Shown one piece after another: positions 44,678 to 55,100 of a stretch of 64,000 nt of DNA. Source of the stretch: Bursaphelenchus xylophilus (taxonomy: Eukaryota > Nematoda > Chromadorea > Rhabditida > Aphelenchoididae). Positions within the stretch are counted from its first letter, which is position 1. Each line of letters starts with the position of its first letter. The stretch is from positions 11,036,001 to 11,100,000 of the forward strand of contig CAJFCV020000002.1 in the NCBI GenBank assembly GCA_904066235.2, written 5' to 3'. The notes beneath the pieces are model-generated. The model made no database searches, had not been told where the DNA came from, and saw nothing but the letters and a program-made list of their open reading frames with translations. A program made the position numbers and the translations under genes.

Positions 44678-46934
44678 TTAGGCACATCTCCTTTCCACAA
44701 TCACCTTCCCGGTCTCTTCATACTCCACTTTGGAGATCCAAAGCTGTTGGAATGTGCCGAGCGATGCGACAATGGAGCCTCCAATCCATGCTCCGTATTT
44801 GCGTTCGTTCGGCTGGGACTGTGGGACACGGAGTTTCACCGTGGAGTTGCATTTTTGGGCGAGGTCGTGGTTCAGACGTTCCGTGAAGCCCATGATCAGC
44901 GAGTTGCCTCCGGTGACCAACAAATTACCGTACAAATGCTGAAAATATCAAGGTAAATCGACTAAACCATCAAAAAATTAAAAAAACCCAAATTTTCAAA
45001 AATTTAAAAATCGACTGGTCGATAAATTATTTATCCAAATGACACCCTTAAATCGTAATAAACATTCTTTTCACACCATATTCTACCTATATACATTAAA
45101 TTTTCTCAAAAAATCCACAAATTTTATATTCTCCTTACCGGTCGGACATCAATATCACACATGCCACAGGAGGTGTGAGCGACTTGAGAAACGTCCAGTA
45201 AGCTCTCCTTGACTTCATCATGTCCTTCCAGATACTTCAGATCAAACAAACTTTCGGGGATTTTGGCGCGTTCCGCGAGGAAGTCCTTCCTGAATCCACA
45301 TGGAAATCCGTACGACGAGGCGGGAAGTTTGTCCATGAATTCAATGTCAACGGGTGTGTCGCACAGTTGGAGTGTTGAATGGGCAAAGTCTTCGACCAAT
45401 TGCTGAAAATTTTCAGTTTTTATTCCAAGATTTCATTTGATTTGTTACCTAAAAATCAAACAAAAAAATGAAAAAAAAATCTTACCTTTTTCATAAAATT
45501 ATCGTAACTTTCGGTGACTGGAGGTAATTTCTTGGCCGTCCAGACCGGTCTTTTCCCATCGTCCACTTCTTTTTTGGACTTGATCTTGAAGTAGGGGACC
45601 AATTCGATTCCTTGCTTGGCCAGGACTCGTTGGCATTGGTCGACGATCATGTCTCCGCCCACTGGGGACTTGACGACGGCTAAAATAAAGATATTTTGGA
45701 ACAAATCTTAATTTGCGATATAAAAATTGGATCTTTTTTGAAATTTTCTTCAATTATTGTCTAAAATAATATCGGGAAAGTGTCAAACAAAAGCCATGCC
45801 CTTCCAAAACCACCCTAAAAAAACATTACTCGTCCTAAACTATATATTGAAACCATTCATACCATTTAACAGAGGATAACCTTCATAGACTGGGCACGCC
45901 GAGGTGTAGGTGGCACCACTGTCCAAAACCAAGCCAGCAGTGCGCCCTGCAGCGAATGTCGTCAGCACAGCGTTCTTCACCAAGTAGAAGGAAGGGACTC
46001 CATACTTTTCAAACATCAATTCGGCCAGTTTTTCCCGTTTATCTTTCTGATTCCACTAAAATCAAATTTCAGTTGATGTCAAGTATAATATTTGACAAAA
46101 CGAATGAATTTTGGCTGTCCTTCTAGTCAAAATGCCTTTAAAAAGTTGTATTATATAATAGTCTTCGTCTAGAAACATCAAAACATGTCCCCTTTGTGTC
46201 CTAAAATTCAACAAAACCAAAAGTAAAACAACTTACAGGTGCCTCGGAAAACAAAGTCCCGTGGTTCTTGCTCTCCGTCTTAAGACAACCATTGTACACA
46301 TAATCTAGCATCTGCTCGAACAGCTCCCAATCCTCAATTTGACAATCCTTCATGAAAGGTTTGATCTCCGTGTCGGCTCTAGGAACATTCACCGTCTGTG
46401 TGCCAAGGAAATAATCCTTTTTAGGTGCTGGTTTGGCCTCATTGTCCACTTCCATGCTCTCGTCCGTCCTCTCAGTAACATTCCCAGCATCCTTTCTATT
46501 TCTGACGCCAACAACAGATGGAATCACAATCTGAAAGGAGAAATCCAATATTCACATTGTTCATTACCTAAAATATGGAAAACATATAAGAAAAAAACCT
46601 ACCTTCGGGAATTCCTCTCCTCCATAGCCGCATCTGAGTGTGTGTGAGCCAACGTCAAAGACAATAGCACCAACATCATCTAAAAAGACCAAAAATTACC
46701 TTATTCTTGATACTTAGTCCTGATCAATGTAAAGCAATATAAACCCAAAAATACTTGAGAAAAACGTCTAAATTGGGCAGGAAAATCTTCCATGACCTTT
46801 AAAAAGTAGAAATTCAGCATAAACCCCCATGTTTTTTAGGTAACACTTAAAAATTTTAGTCATTCACTAGAACCTCATGAATAATATAAGATAAAACAGA
46901 ATTTCTTACCTCCACCATACAATCCTCCACTCAT
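44678..46934 (-). CDS. swsn-6: Actin-related protein BAF53/ACTL6A
   Basis: Seven exons: 46934-46910, 46679-46603, 46530-46237, 46055-45863, 45679-45486, 45402-45139, 44938-44678; 435 residues against 429 in human ACTL6A. The actin fold is intact: [20 protein letters not shown] (nucleotide P-loop region), [20 protein letters not shown], and [18 protein letters not shown] near the end. The BAF53-specific insert (acidic/Lys-rich, followed by TQTVNVPR) and [20 protein letters not shown] distinguish it from conventional actin. In animals this subunit sits in SWI/SNF, INO80 and TIP60 chromatin complexes. In C. elegans the gene is swsn-6. It shares a 182-bp upstream region with the divergent TMEM203 gene, which may couple their expression. 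Confidence 0.95.
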
Positions 46935-47116
46935 TTTTGCACGGTATCAGAAATGGTGCCAAAAAAAGACCAATCCGAAAATATTTTTTGCTGCAAAAAA
47001 TATTTCTTTTTCTAACGCTCCCTCCTGATTTTCAGGGTTTTCGTGGTGGGAGAAACTGGGGGTCGTCGTGAAAAATAAGTTCTCTGTTTTTTACAATTTC
47101 TCCGGTATTGCCGGTA
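46935..47116. promoter_or_regulatory. Shared bidirectional promoter region
   Basis: Only 182 bp separate the divergent start codons of the ACTL6A gene (minus) and the TMEM203 gene (plus). A TGATTTTCAG at about 47029-47036 could be a trans-splice or 5' UTR acceptor for the plus-strand gene. No TATA box is seen, as expected for two housekeeping genes. Confidence 0.6.
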
Positions 47117-47807
47117 ATGACGAGACCATCAATGAGTCTGGAGATGATTACGCTTCCGGAGCTGCAGAAATGGACCGGGATTACGCCGTTTGAACTGCTC
47201 ATGCACTGCATTGCCATTTTGATCTCTACGATAATGTTTGTAAGTCAATTTTGGCATGAAAATCGAGCCGGTAGGGCTAGAAATTGACTTCCTCCGTGAT
47301 TTAGATGAAGTTTACAAGCTTAACACGCGAATTTTGCCTTTTTCAGACAGTAAAATGGTACAAAATCGTCCAATTCAGCTATTGGCACATTTTCGGCCCA
47401 ATGTTTCTGGCGTCAGGCCTTGATTTATACTTTGTTTTCATAGTCGCCCTTCGAGTATACGTCGAGGAGAAGCAGATACGTCGATCTTTGGCAACGTAAG
47501 TCGGTTTTTTATTCCTTTTTTGGAGTTTAGAAAAGAATCGCTTCACCTGTTGTTCTCAGAGTAATATCGGCCGGGAGGCCATTGAGATCCATTAATAGCT
47601 GGTCAAATCTATTCTTCAAACTTCAGACATCTCTTCAACTTCCTCCGGGCATCAATGTTTGGGCTATTTCTTATGTTTCTCTGCCAAAAAATCGAGGGCG
47701 ACTTTGAACATGGCCAAGTGGCAATTCAGACGACTTATGGAGTGGTTTTCATGCCAATATGGATAATGTTGGCTGGATTAGCTGGGCAAATGGTCAGGCT
47801 AATCTAA
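47117..47807 (+). CDS. tmem203: TMEM203 homologue, four-helix ER membrane protein
   Basis: Exons 47117-47239, 47347-47495 and 47627-47807 give 150 residues; human TMEM203 has 136. Four hydrophobic segments lie at about 24-41, 52-77, 92-112 and 127-147. TMEM203-like features are LPELQKWTGITPFELLMHC at the start, FGPMFLASGLDLYFVFIV in helix 2, the LCQK motif closing helix 3, and VVFMPIWIML in helix 4. TMEM203 is an ER protein that influences calcium stores and, in mammals, binds STING. A second in-frame ATG at 47132 would give a start closer to the human one. AATAAA lies at 47886. The family call rests on motif recall rather than alignment. Confidence 0.88.
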
Positions 47808-48097
47808 GCCGTTACATTCTTCAAGTTTCAACGGGTCAAATTTATCAAACGATCTCTCGAGCATGGGTAAAGTAAGATAATGTAAAATAAATATGTAAAT
47901 ATGTCGTTAACTGCTTGTTTACTCTTTCTAAGACGTGACAAGGGTTATATTCTTTATTTTTAAAATGATTTCTCCTCGAATCATTTCAAAAGCGAAACGA
48001 AATTATCGATTTGAGCAGTTTATCTAGTATAATATACCAAAGTCGATAATTAAGTGCGAATATCGCTGATGAAATCGATTCTGATAGCCAACTACTG

Positions 48098-50218
48098 CTA
48101 CACTTCAGCAGACGGTCTTTCATTTGCTGATCTTCTTGCGGTTACTTCATTCTTTTGATTAGAACTTTCCTCTTGCCTAAAACAATATAAAAATGAGCGA
48201 GACATTTCCAGGGCAAAACGAAACGTCGTGAATTGGGGAAAAAGACAATTGGGAAAAAGACAGTTGGGGAAAAAGATGGCTGTGAAAATGGACGATTATG
48301 GAAAAAGACAATTGGGGAAACCGAAAAGTTTTATTTTTCTTCGACGTAAATGTCGAAATTAGGATACCCGATGGCGCTGATTTCCAAAATGACATTCATT
48401 TTTTGATCCTTACTATTTTGCGTAAGTAGTATTGTAAAGCAGTTTTTTTTTTACTTTTTTCACAATACTCGGTTTAGGGGTTTTCGATGGTGCTGATTTC
48501 AAACCAGAAAAAAATGAACAAGATTTTCGGAATCACCACCATCGAAAACCCTAAATCGAGTATTGTGAAAAAAGTTCAAAAAAGTACTGCTTTACAATAC
48601 TACTTAAGCAAAATAGTAACGAAAAAAAATGAATGTCATTTTCGAAATCAGCGCCATCGGTTATCCTAATTTCGACACTTATACCGAAGAAAAATAATAC
48701 TTTTCAGTTTCCCCAACTGTCTTTTTCCCCAATCGTCGCTCCCCGAGCAAAACGCCTACAGTGGACCTGATCCAGTGGCAAAAAGCGTACCATTTTGCAT
48801 GCAGGAAGTATCAAAAAATGTGGCAAAATACCTCCCTCTCCAAGTGAAAAAACTCAGATTTAAAAAGCGTGCCCGCTCTTTTTTTTAGGGGCCCTTCAAA
48901 ACGAAGTTTTTTCACTTGGAGAGGGAAGCATTTTGCCACATTTTTGATACTTCCCGAATGCAAAATTATACGTTTTTCGCCACTGGATCAGGTCTGTATG
49001 ATTAAATCGTCACTTACGTGCATAAATCAGTCGTTTCTTGTGTCAGACAGGTCTTTTTCGGCGGACTTGGCGCATTAGGGTCCTAAAACGACAATTTTTA
49101 GTGTACAACTAAAACCAAAACCCACCTCAAAATCGTCTTCGTTCTCCTCCACCAACATTGTTGCGGTCAAATTTCGGTCGGCCTTGGGCTCCTTTTTGCG
49201 GCCATATTTTTTACTGAGCTCCCTGTACGACCGCCTGAAACGCTCCCTTCGCTCCTCGAAAGTTATCATTTTTGTGGCGCGCACGGCGGCTTCCGGCTTT
49301 CGATGACTGCTGCTGCTGATCCCACGCGCCTTCTTCTCGTCCCAACGCGCTTCATTGGTCACATTCTAAAGAGAATTTATAGTAATTTGCAATGTCCAAA
49401 AAATTAATCACAGAAATCCAGTGGCAAAAAACGTACCATTTTGCATCCGGGAAGGATCAAAAATGTGGCAAAATGCTTCCTCCTCCAAGTGAAAAAACAT
49501 CGTTTTGAAGGGTCCCTCACAAAAAGAGCGGGCGCGCTTTTGAAATCGGAGTTTTTTCACTGGGAGAGGGATGCATTTTGCCACATTTTTGATACTTCCT
49601 GGATGCAAAATGGTACGTTTTTTGCCACTGGCCCAGGTCTCCCATTGTAGCATTTTTGCTAAAAATGGAGTTTTTGGTTAAAATTATTTTACGTGTTTCA
49701 AGAAATTCCCCGAACAGTTTTTGTCGATTTCTTGGCGCTCAGTCAAGATATCCAAAAAAATCTTTTTGCACGGTAAAGAAGAAGATGGGTGGTTTTTTGC
49801 CTAAGAAAATCATTTTCTCCGCCAACGCGGAAAGCAGTGTATTCGGCGGTGACTTTTGGACACTTTTTGGTCATCACACATCTTTGATATGGACGTGATA
49901 ACCAAAAAAACGATTTAAAGTCTCCGCCGAATACACGTTTTTCCGCGTTGGCGAAGAAAAAAGTTTGTTTAGGCAAAAAAACCACCCACCTTCTTCTTTC
50001 TAATGCAAAAATTTTTTTGGATATCTTGACTGATTGTGAGCACCAAGAAATCGTCAAAAACTTGCCGCGGATTTCCTTGAAACACGCTGTAGATTGGCGT
50101 TCGTTGAGTCGCGCCTCTTCTCCTTCTCGAACTTCTTATTCCTGGAGCACACGACTAGTATGAGGGCCGCCGTTGTCCATAACATTGTCAGATTCCACAA
50201 ACAAAACACGAGAAACAT
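48098..50218 (-). CDS. Unrecognised single-pass membrane protein, 172 residues
   Basis: Four exons: 50218-50084, 49365-49126, 49082-49018, 48176-48098, phases 0, 0 and 2, ending in TAG. The first exon has an N-terminal hydrophobic helix (FCLWNLTMLWTTAALILVVC) followed by a basic stretch (RNKKFEKEKRR). Its start is set by ATG 50218, with an in-frame stop upstream. The cytosolic part is highly charged: FEERRERFRRSYRELSKKYG, a likely amphipathic or short coiled segment, then an acidic ENEDDFE and a low-complexity tail. I do not recognise it. All three introns are filled by mobile elements. The donor of the first intron falls inside the end of a transposon, so that junction is the least certain part of the model. 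Confidence 0.65.
48200..48750. repeat. Fold-back with GGGGAAAAAGACAATT minisatellite ends
   Basis: Arms around a centre near 48525 pair TATTGTAAAGCAGT and TCGGTTTAGGGGTTTTCGATGG with their complements. The left end is a short tandem array (about 48231-48320) of TTGGGGAAAAAGACAA-type units; the right end has one or two inverted units. It lies in the last intron of the 48098-50218 gene. Confidence 0.85.
48759..48996. mobile_element. MITE, CAGTG-TIR family
   Basis: Begins CAGTGGACCTGATCCAGTGG and ends CCACTGGATCAGGTCTG, flanked by TA at 48757 and 48997. Paired arms contain GTGGCAAAATACCTCCCTC. It is intronic and non-coding. Confidence 0.85.
49414..49647. mobile_element. MITE, CAGTG-TIR family, left end trimmed
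   Basis: CCAGTGGCAAAAAACGTACC at the left and GTACGTTTTTTGCCACTGG at the right, with TA at 49648. The outermost bases of the left TIR are missing. It is intronic in the minus-strand gene. Confidence 0.8.
49692..50089. mobile_element. 398-bp inverted-repeat transposon, CAGCGTGTTTCAAG ends
   Basis: The right end read inward on the minus strand is CAGCGTGTTTCAAGGAAAT; the left end is CGTGTTTCAAGAAAT. TA lies on both sides (49690-49691, 50090-50091). Long arms share GGTGGTTTTTTGCC and TCTCCGCCAACGCGGAAA; the centre is near 49890. Its right end abuts the coding part of exon 1 of the minus-strand gene, supplying the apparent splice donor. Confidence 0.85.
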
Positions 50219-51305
50219 CACGGACGACCGCCGACTTTGCTACGAATTCGAAAGGGAAATGAGAGAAAAACGCCAATTTTTTATACGGGAAGTACCCCAA
50301 GTTTGACTTTCCGATTTTGATGAAACTTGGCGCGAATTTAGCTTGATTTTTTCTAAAACATATGCCAAATTTCTAGCTTGCGCTTTGCAGAAACGACCGA
50401 GATTTTTTGGTTCAAGGTTGGGAAAAAAATGCGACAATTTTTTGCGAATTTTGGCATGCAAAGTTTCAACCCTATTTCTACCGTAGAGAGTAATGTTTCC
50501 ACAAAAAAATCAAAATTTTTCGCGCGAAACTGGCAAAGCTATGGCTAAAAAGCGTTTTTATCTACGAGCTCTCCGCACGTCGTTTTTTTCTGCTAATTAT
50601 GGTTTGTCCCACCACGACTAAATTTATCAGTGCCAAAAAGTTTTGGCGTTGTGCAAAAATCGGAAAATTCACTTTTTATTTTCCGCAGAAACTAAAATCG
50701 ACCAGTGCTAATCGGAGAGCAAAGAAAACATTTCGAAAATTAGTGGTATAGGAACGTAAGTCGCTATTTTCACTTTTTGTTTGATTTTTAGGAATCCATT
50801 GAAATCGGATGTCTAGTATAATATGAAGTTGAATTTTCTCGAAAAGTAGCTCTGAAACCTGGTCTGATTTTTTGTGTTCAGCTTCGTCATATCTTCATGC
50901 AGCTCATGAGCTATCGAGAACCCCAAGATTGGGATCGAGGGTCAAGTTACCGGTCAATCTTTTGTTATTATAGGTCAACTTTAGCGTGAAATTCTGAGCT
51001 CAAGAAACGATTTTACAATACAGATTTAGCGCAAGTGGCAGCCGCAACACGTCAAATTTGCGTAAACACAATTATTTCGATATATCGATCAACCGTGTTG
51101 GCGTAAAACCGGTCGTGGTAAATCAAAGTTTGTGGCGTTTCGTTCCGATTTTTTCACTCAATAATGGAGCCGTCAAGCTAAAAAATCACTTTTCAATTAC
51201 GCGCCAACGATGTGCTCCGCGTTTGTCGTATTCTCTCGGCGGCAAAGATTGTTGAATATCTCGGCTGCGCCTGTAAATTGTGATTTAAAATTTTAGGAAT
51301 TAATA

Positions 51306-51562
51306 CAGTGGGGGACCTGATCCAGTGGCAAAAAACGTACCATTTTCCATCCAGGAGGTATCAAAAAATGTGGCAAAATACTTCCCTCTTCAACTGAAAA
51401 AATACAGATTTCAAAAGGACGCCCGCTCTTTTTGTGAGGAAAAAGGGCGCGCCCTTGAAAAAGAAGTTTTTTCACTTGGAGAGGGAAGCATTTTGCCACA
51501 TTTTTGATGTTTCCCGGATGCAAAATGGTACGTTTTTTGCCGCTGGATCAGGTCCCCCATGG
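51306..51562. mobile_element. MITE, CAGTG-TIR family, near-intact
   Basis: Begins CAGTGGGGGACCTGATCCAG and ends with GGATCAGGTCCCCCATGG, flanked by TA at 51304 and 51563. It is one of the best-preserved copies and is useful for the family consensus. Confidence 0.9.
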
Positions 51563-51663
51563 TATGTGGCCTATGCTCGAAGAGTGTGCAAAATTTAAAG
51601 AAAATGTGAGCGTCACGCTTGGGGTACTTGAGTTTTGTTTTAGCATTGTAAAAAAATGGATTC

Positions 51664-51807
51664 GTCTGTCGGGAAAATAGTGGCGTTTCGTCGCAGCGAA
51701 ACGTTTCTCCTCGTCGAAAAAACTATCCAGTCGCGTTTCCACGCCAGCCGTCGCAAAACGATGATGGGCGATTCCAAGGCGCGGCCTCTATTTTCCCTAA
51801 AGACTGA
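51664..51807. mobile_element. Decayed MITE, TCAGTCTGTCGGG family, subtype A
   Basis: CGTCTGTCGGGAAAATAGTGG at the left and CTCTATTTTCCCTAAAGACTGA at the right, with TA at 51808. The interior keeps TCGTCGCAGCGAAACG and GCGATTCCAAGGCGCG from subtype A. Confidence 0.7.
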
Positions 51808-51963
51808 TAGTGTAGTATTTTTAACCTAAAAATCTCGATGATTTCTGCAATCTTCCGGCTAAAAAAGGATCCTCTTTTGTCTCTTCCTGGTGTTAAATAT
51901 TTCCACACCCACTCTTTGTGACTTTGTTTTTGCATTTCTGCTTCTAACGGAGACGCTCTCTCC

Positions 51964-52122
51964 ATGGCTACAATTTCACAACCGGCCGATTCAGCTGTTA
52001 TGTTCGACTCGGTCCTGACGCTCCTCCGATTATTCGTAATAATCCCGGCGTTCGTCGCCTATACCGTATTGCTGGTGATAATTCTGTTCCCGAGCCGGTT
52101 CAGGATGGGCAGAGTGTTGTAA
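51964..52122 (+). CDS. 52-residue single-pass membrane microprotein
   Basis: A single open frame: MATISQPADSAVMFDSV, then a hydrophobic helix (RLFVIIPAFVAYTVLLVIILF) and a short basic end (PSRFRMGRVL). The helix is followed at once by Arg residues, giving normal topology signals. Codon use resembles neighbouring exons, with no low-complexity or repeat origin. It ends 57 bp before the receptor gene's ATG with no AG dinucleotide between stop and ATG, so it may share that transcript. It could also be an independent gene or an upstream ORF. I do not recognise it. Confidence 0.5.
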   Translation: MATISQPADSAVMFDSVLTLLRLFVIIPAFVAYTVLLVIILFPSRFRMGRVL

Positions 52123-52179
52123 TTCAATCTACAACTCGTTTAAAATTACATTTTATTTATAATTTTTTTCTATTTTACA

Positions 52180-55100
52180 ATGAAATTAACTGTGGCCCTC
52201 CTATTACTGCTGAATTTTATCAGCATTTATGCTGATGAAATTGCGCAGAATTTGGATTTGCCGAGTAATTCGTATTATTTTAAACGGCCAAAACGACAAG
52301 ATGTCGTCAGCGGCGATGCAACGGACTCATCGACCGTTACAACGGCCACGAAATACACCGTATGTAAGTGGACTCTCTATTCGTTGTAGAGAGTTTTGAC
52401 CCGCATTTCTCTTTTTTTCAGCAGCCAGAATTCTGTCCGATATTTGTGTGGTGGAAGAGCTGCCCTCGGGCAAGTTGACGGCGACCAAAATCTTGTTTTA
52501 CATCAGCGCCGGTTGGGTGGTGGCATGGTGCATGGGATGCATGGTGGTCAACTCGGTTTATCAGTAAGCTGGGTACAATGCGGAATATACATGTGTATAT
52601 CAGTCTGTCGGGAAAATAATGAGGATTTGTCGTATCGAAAATCGCATCACCGCCGAGAAAATTAATTTTGTCGCGGCAAAATCAAATTGCTTTTAACTTC
52701 AGCGACGCGATCGGCGCAGCGAAATTTTGCTCATTATTTTCCCGACAGACTGAAAAAACTCCCATTTTGCACCGTGCATTTCACTTTTTTTGGGCTTTCG
52801 CACTGTGCATTTGAAATATCGCTTCGACAGAGGCCATCAAAAGCCCCGACGCGGGTTTCTCTGACGATTTGCACGGTGCAAACAGCTTTTTCAAGTTTGC
52901 ACTGTGCGAAAAAATGAAAATGCACGGTGCGTTGGCGACAAGCAAGGGAAGAAGTTGAAATGCACTGTGCGAAAGAGAAAAAATGTCCAGGCACTTTATC
53001 GGTCTGTCGGGAAAAAAACGGCGGATCGTCGCGCCTCGGAGTCGCTCATCATCGCTTTGCGACTGCAAGCCGCGGCTTGGGGTTTGGTGCGCGATAGCGG
53101 CGAGACATTTTGCTGCGACGATCCGCCGTTATTTTCCCGACAGACTGATATGAAACTACTATCGGTCTGTCGGGAAAATAATGTGGATCTGTCACAGGAA
53201 AATGTCTCTTTTTGTCGCAGCCGCGCTCCAAATTCCCAGCCGCGGCGAGCCATCGTAAAGCGATGATGCGCTTTCGAGACGCGACGAATCCACATTATTT
53301 TCCCGACAGACTGATAATACGCAAAAAGATGGATATATCAGTCTGTCGGGAAAATAATGAGCACTCTGTCGCATCAAAAATCGCATCACCGCCGAGAAAA
53401 TTTATTGTACCGCGGCAAAATCAAATTGCTTTTCACTTGAGCGACGCGATTAGCGACATTACGCTCATTATTTTCCCGACAGACTGATATCATTTCTTTT
53501 CTCTTGTAGAGTCTATTCAATGGAACGACTCTTGGAAACGACGCAAGAGTTCGGTTACATCTGTTTATTTGTGTTCATGGGTGTTTTCGTTTATCCGCAG
53601 GACAGTCAAGGGCTTTGTACGGCGACTGCGATCATTATCATGTTCTTCATGGACTTTGTGGCTCTTATTTTTTTGGTCAAAGAGGTTTTGGCCACATGGT
53701 AAGCAAAAGTCGCCTGCAGTGGCGAACCTGATCCAGTGGCAAAAAACATAGCATTTTGCGTGCGGGAAGTATAAAAAATGTGGCAAAACAACTCCCTTTC
53801 CAAGTGAAAAGACTCCTATTTCGAAAATGGAGTTTTTTAATTGGAGAAGGAGGCATTTTGTCACATTTTTTGATACTTCTCGGATGCAAAATGGCACGTT
53901 TTTTGCCACTGGATCAGGTCTATAATCTGCTGATTCAGCATGATTCGCAACTTAATCAAGCACATCAACACCTTCCACTGGACCTTGGCCTTCGCTTTTC
54001 CCGTTCTGGGGGCTGCTGTCGCCACAATTGTCGGTTATTTCACATGCTCCAACTACTTTGGGATTCAGCAGCCACAGTAAGCCGTTGCAAAAAGGGGTTT
54101 TGTTTACAAAAAAGAGGATTTTGCTGACAAAAAGAGGGATTTGCGAGAAAACGAGTAATTTTTGATGTTTAGCTGCTTTTGTTACACTCGAACCAAGCAA
54201 TTTTGGGCCTTTGTGATGCCGGTTTGGATCTCTTTTGTTTTGATGACCCTGGTGCAACAATTCGCGTTCACAATGTGCAAAATGACCGACCTGGAGGGCA
54301 GCAATCTCGCCCAAATGTACTGGTCGTTGTAAGTGCGGTCGAATCGGTGTGAAATTAACTTCTGTACAACAAAACTTGCCGTTCACCAACAATGGGGGTG
54401 GCAAAAGTCAAAATGTGGCTCTAGGTCCATAAATCGTTTGTGTCCAGAAAACCTGTCATGATGACACCTCTGTAAAACGTGCCAGCGGCAAAAAGAACGG
54501 CTCTATGAGGCTTCGAATACTCTCTAGACCAACTCAAAAAATTTTGGCTTGTAAAGGCCCTTGGCGTGGGAAAATCCAAAAAAATCCAGAAAACCCGTCA
54601 TCCACTTTGCATATTGCTAAAGGTCGGGCGCTAATTTTTTTTTTGTTTTTACCCTAGAGACTACTCGCAGCCATGTACAGTTGTTGTTTTTGCCACTGGC
54701 ACGTCTTAAACGGATGTCATCGTGATACATTTTCTGGACGCATTTTCGATTTTTATTGCATATTGCTAAAGTTTGGGTCCTAAATTTTTTTGTGGGTGCT
54801 CTAGAGAGCACTCATAGGCATATACATACGTTGTTTTTACCACTAGAACATTTTAAATAAGTGTCATCGTGACACCTTTTCTGGACGAATTTTCGATTTT
54901 TATTGCAAATGCAAAAGTTTTGAACCTGAACTTTTTTTAGCGACTCTAGAGGGTGCTCCTGCCCATATACATCTATTTTTTAAACCACTGGCGCATTTTA
55001 AACGGTTCTCATCATGACACGTTTTCTAGACACAGAAAGATTCTATTTTTACGCCGATTTCAGCAAGACCTGCAAATCCAGCACCTTACTGTTTACTTGG

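Larger units (their letters stand above)
50219..51963. other. Intergenic region with repeat fragments
   Basis: Contains single-arm relatives of the wdr-48 fold-back (50310-50460, with GCGCTTTGCAGAAACGACCG; 51215-51300), a GATGTCTAGTATAATATGAA motif near 50806, and the two MITEs listed separately. No exon was recognised. Confidence 0.6.

Noticed and set aside
51723..51965. 80-codon minus-strand ORF overlapping the microprotein start
   Set aside because: It runs into a MITE, has no splice continuation, and the plus-strand microprotein has better protein character.
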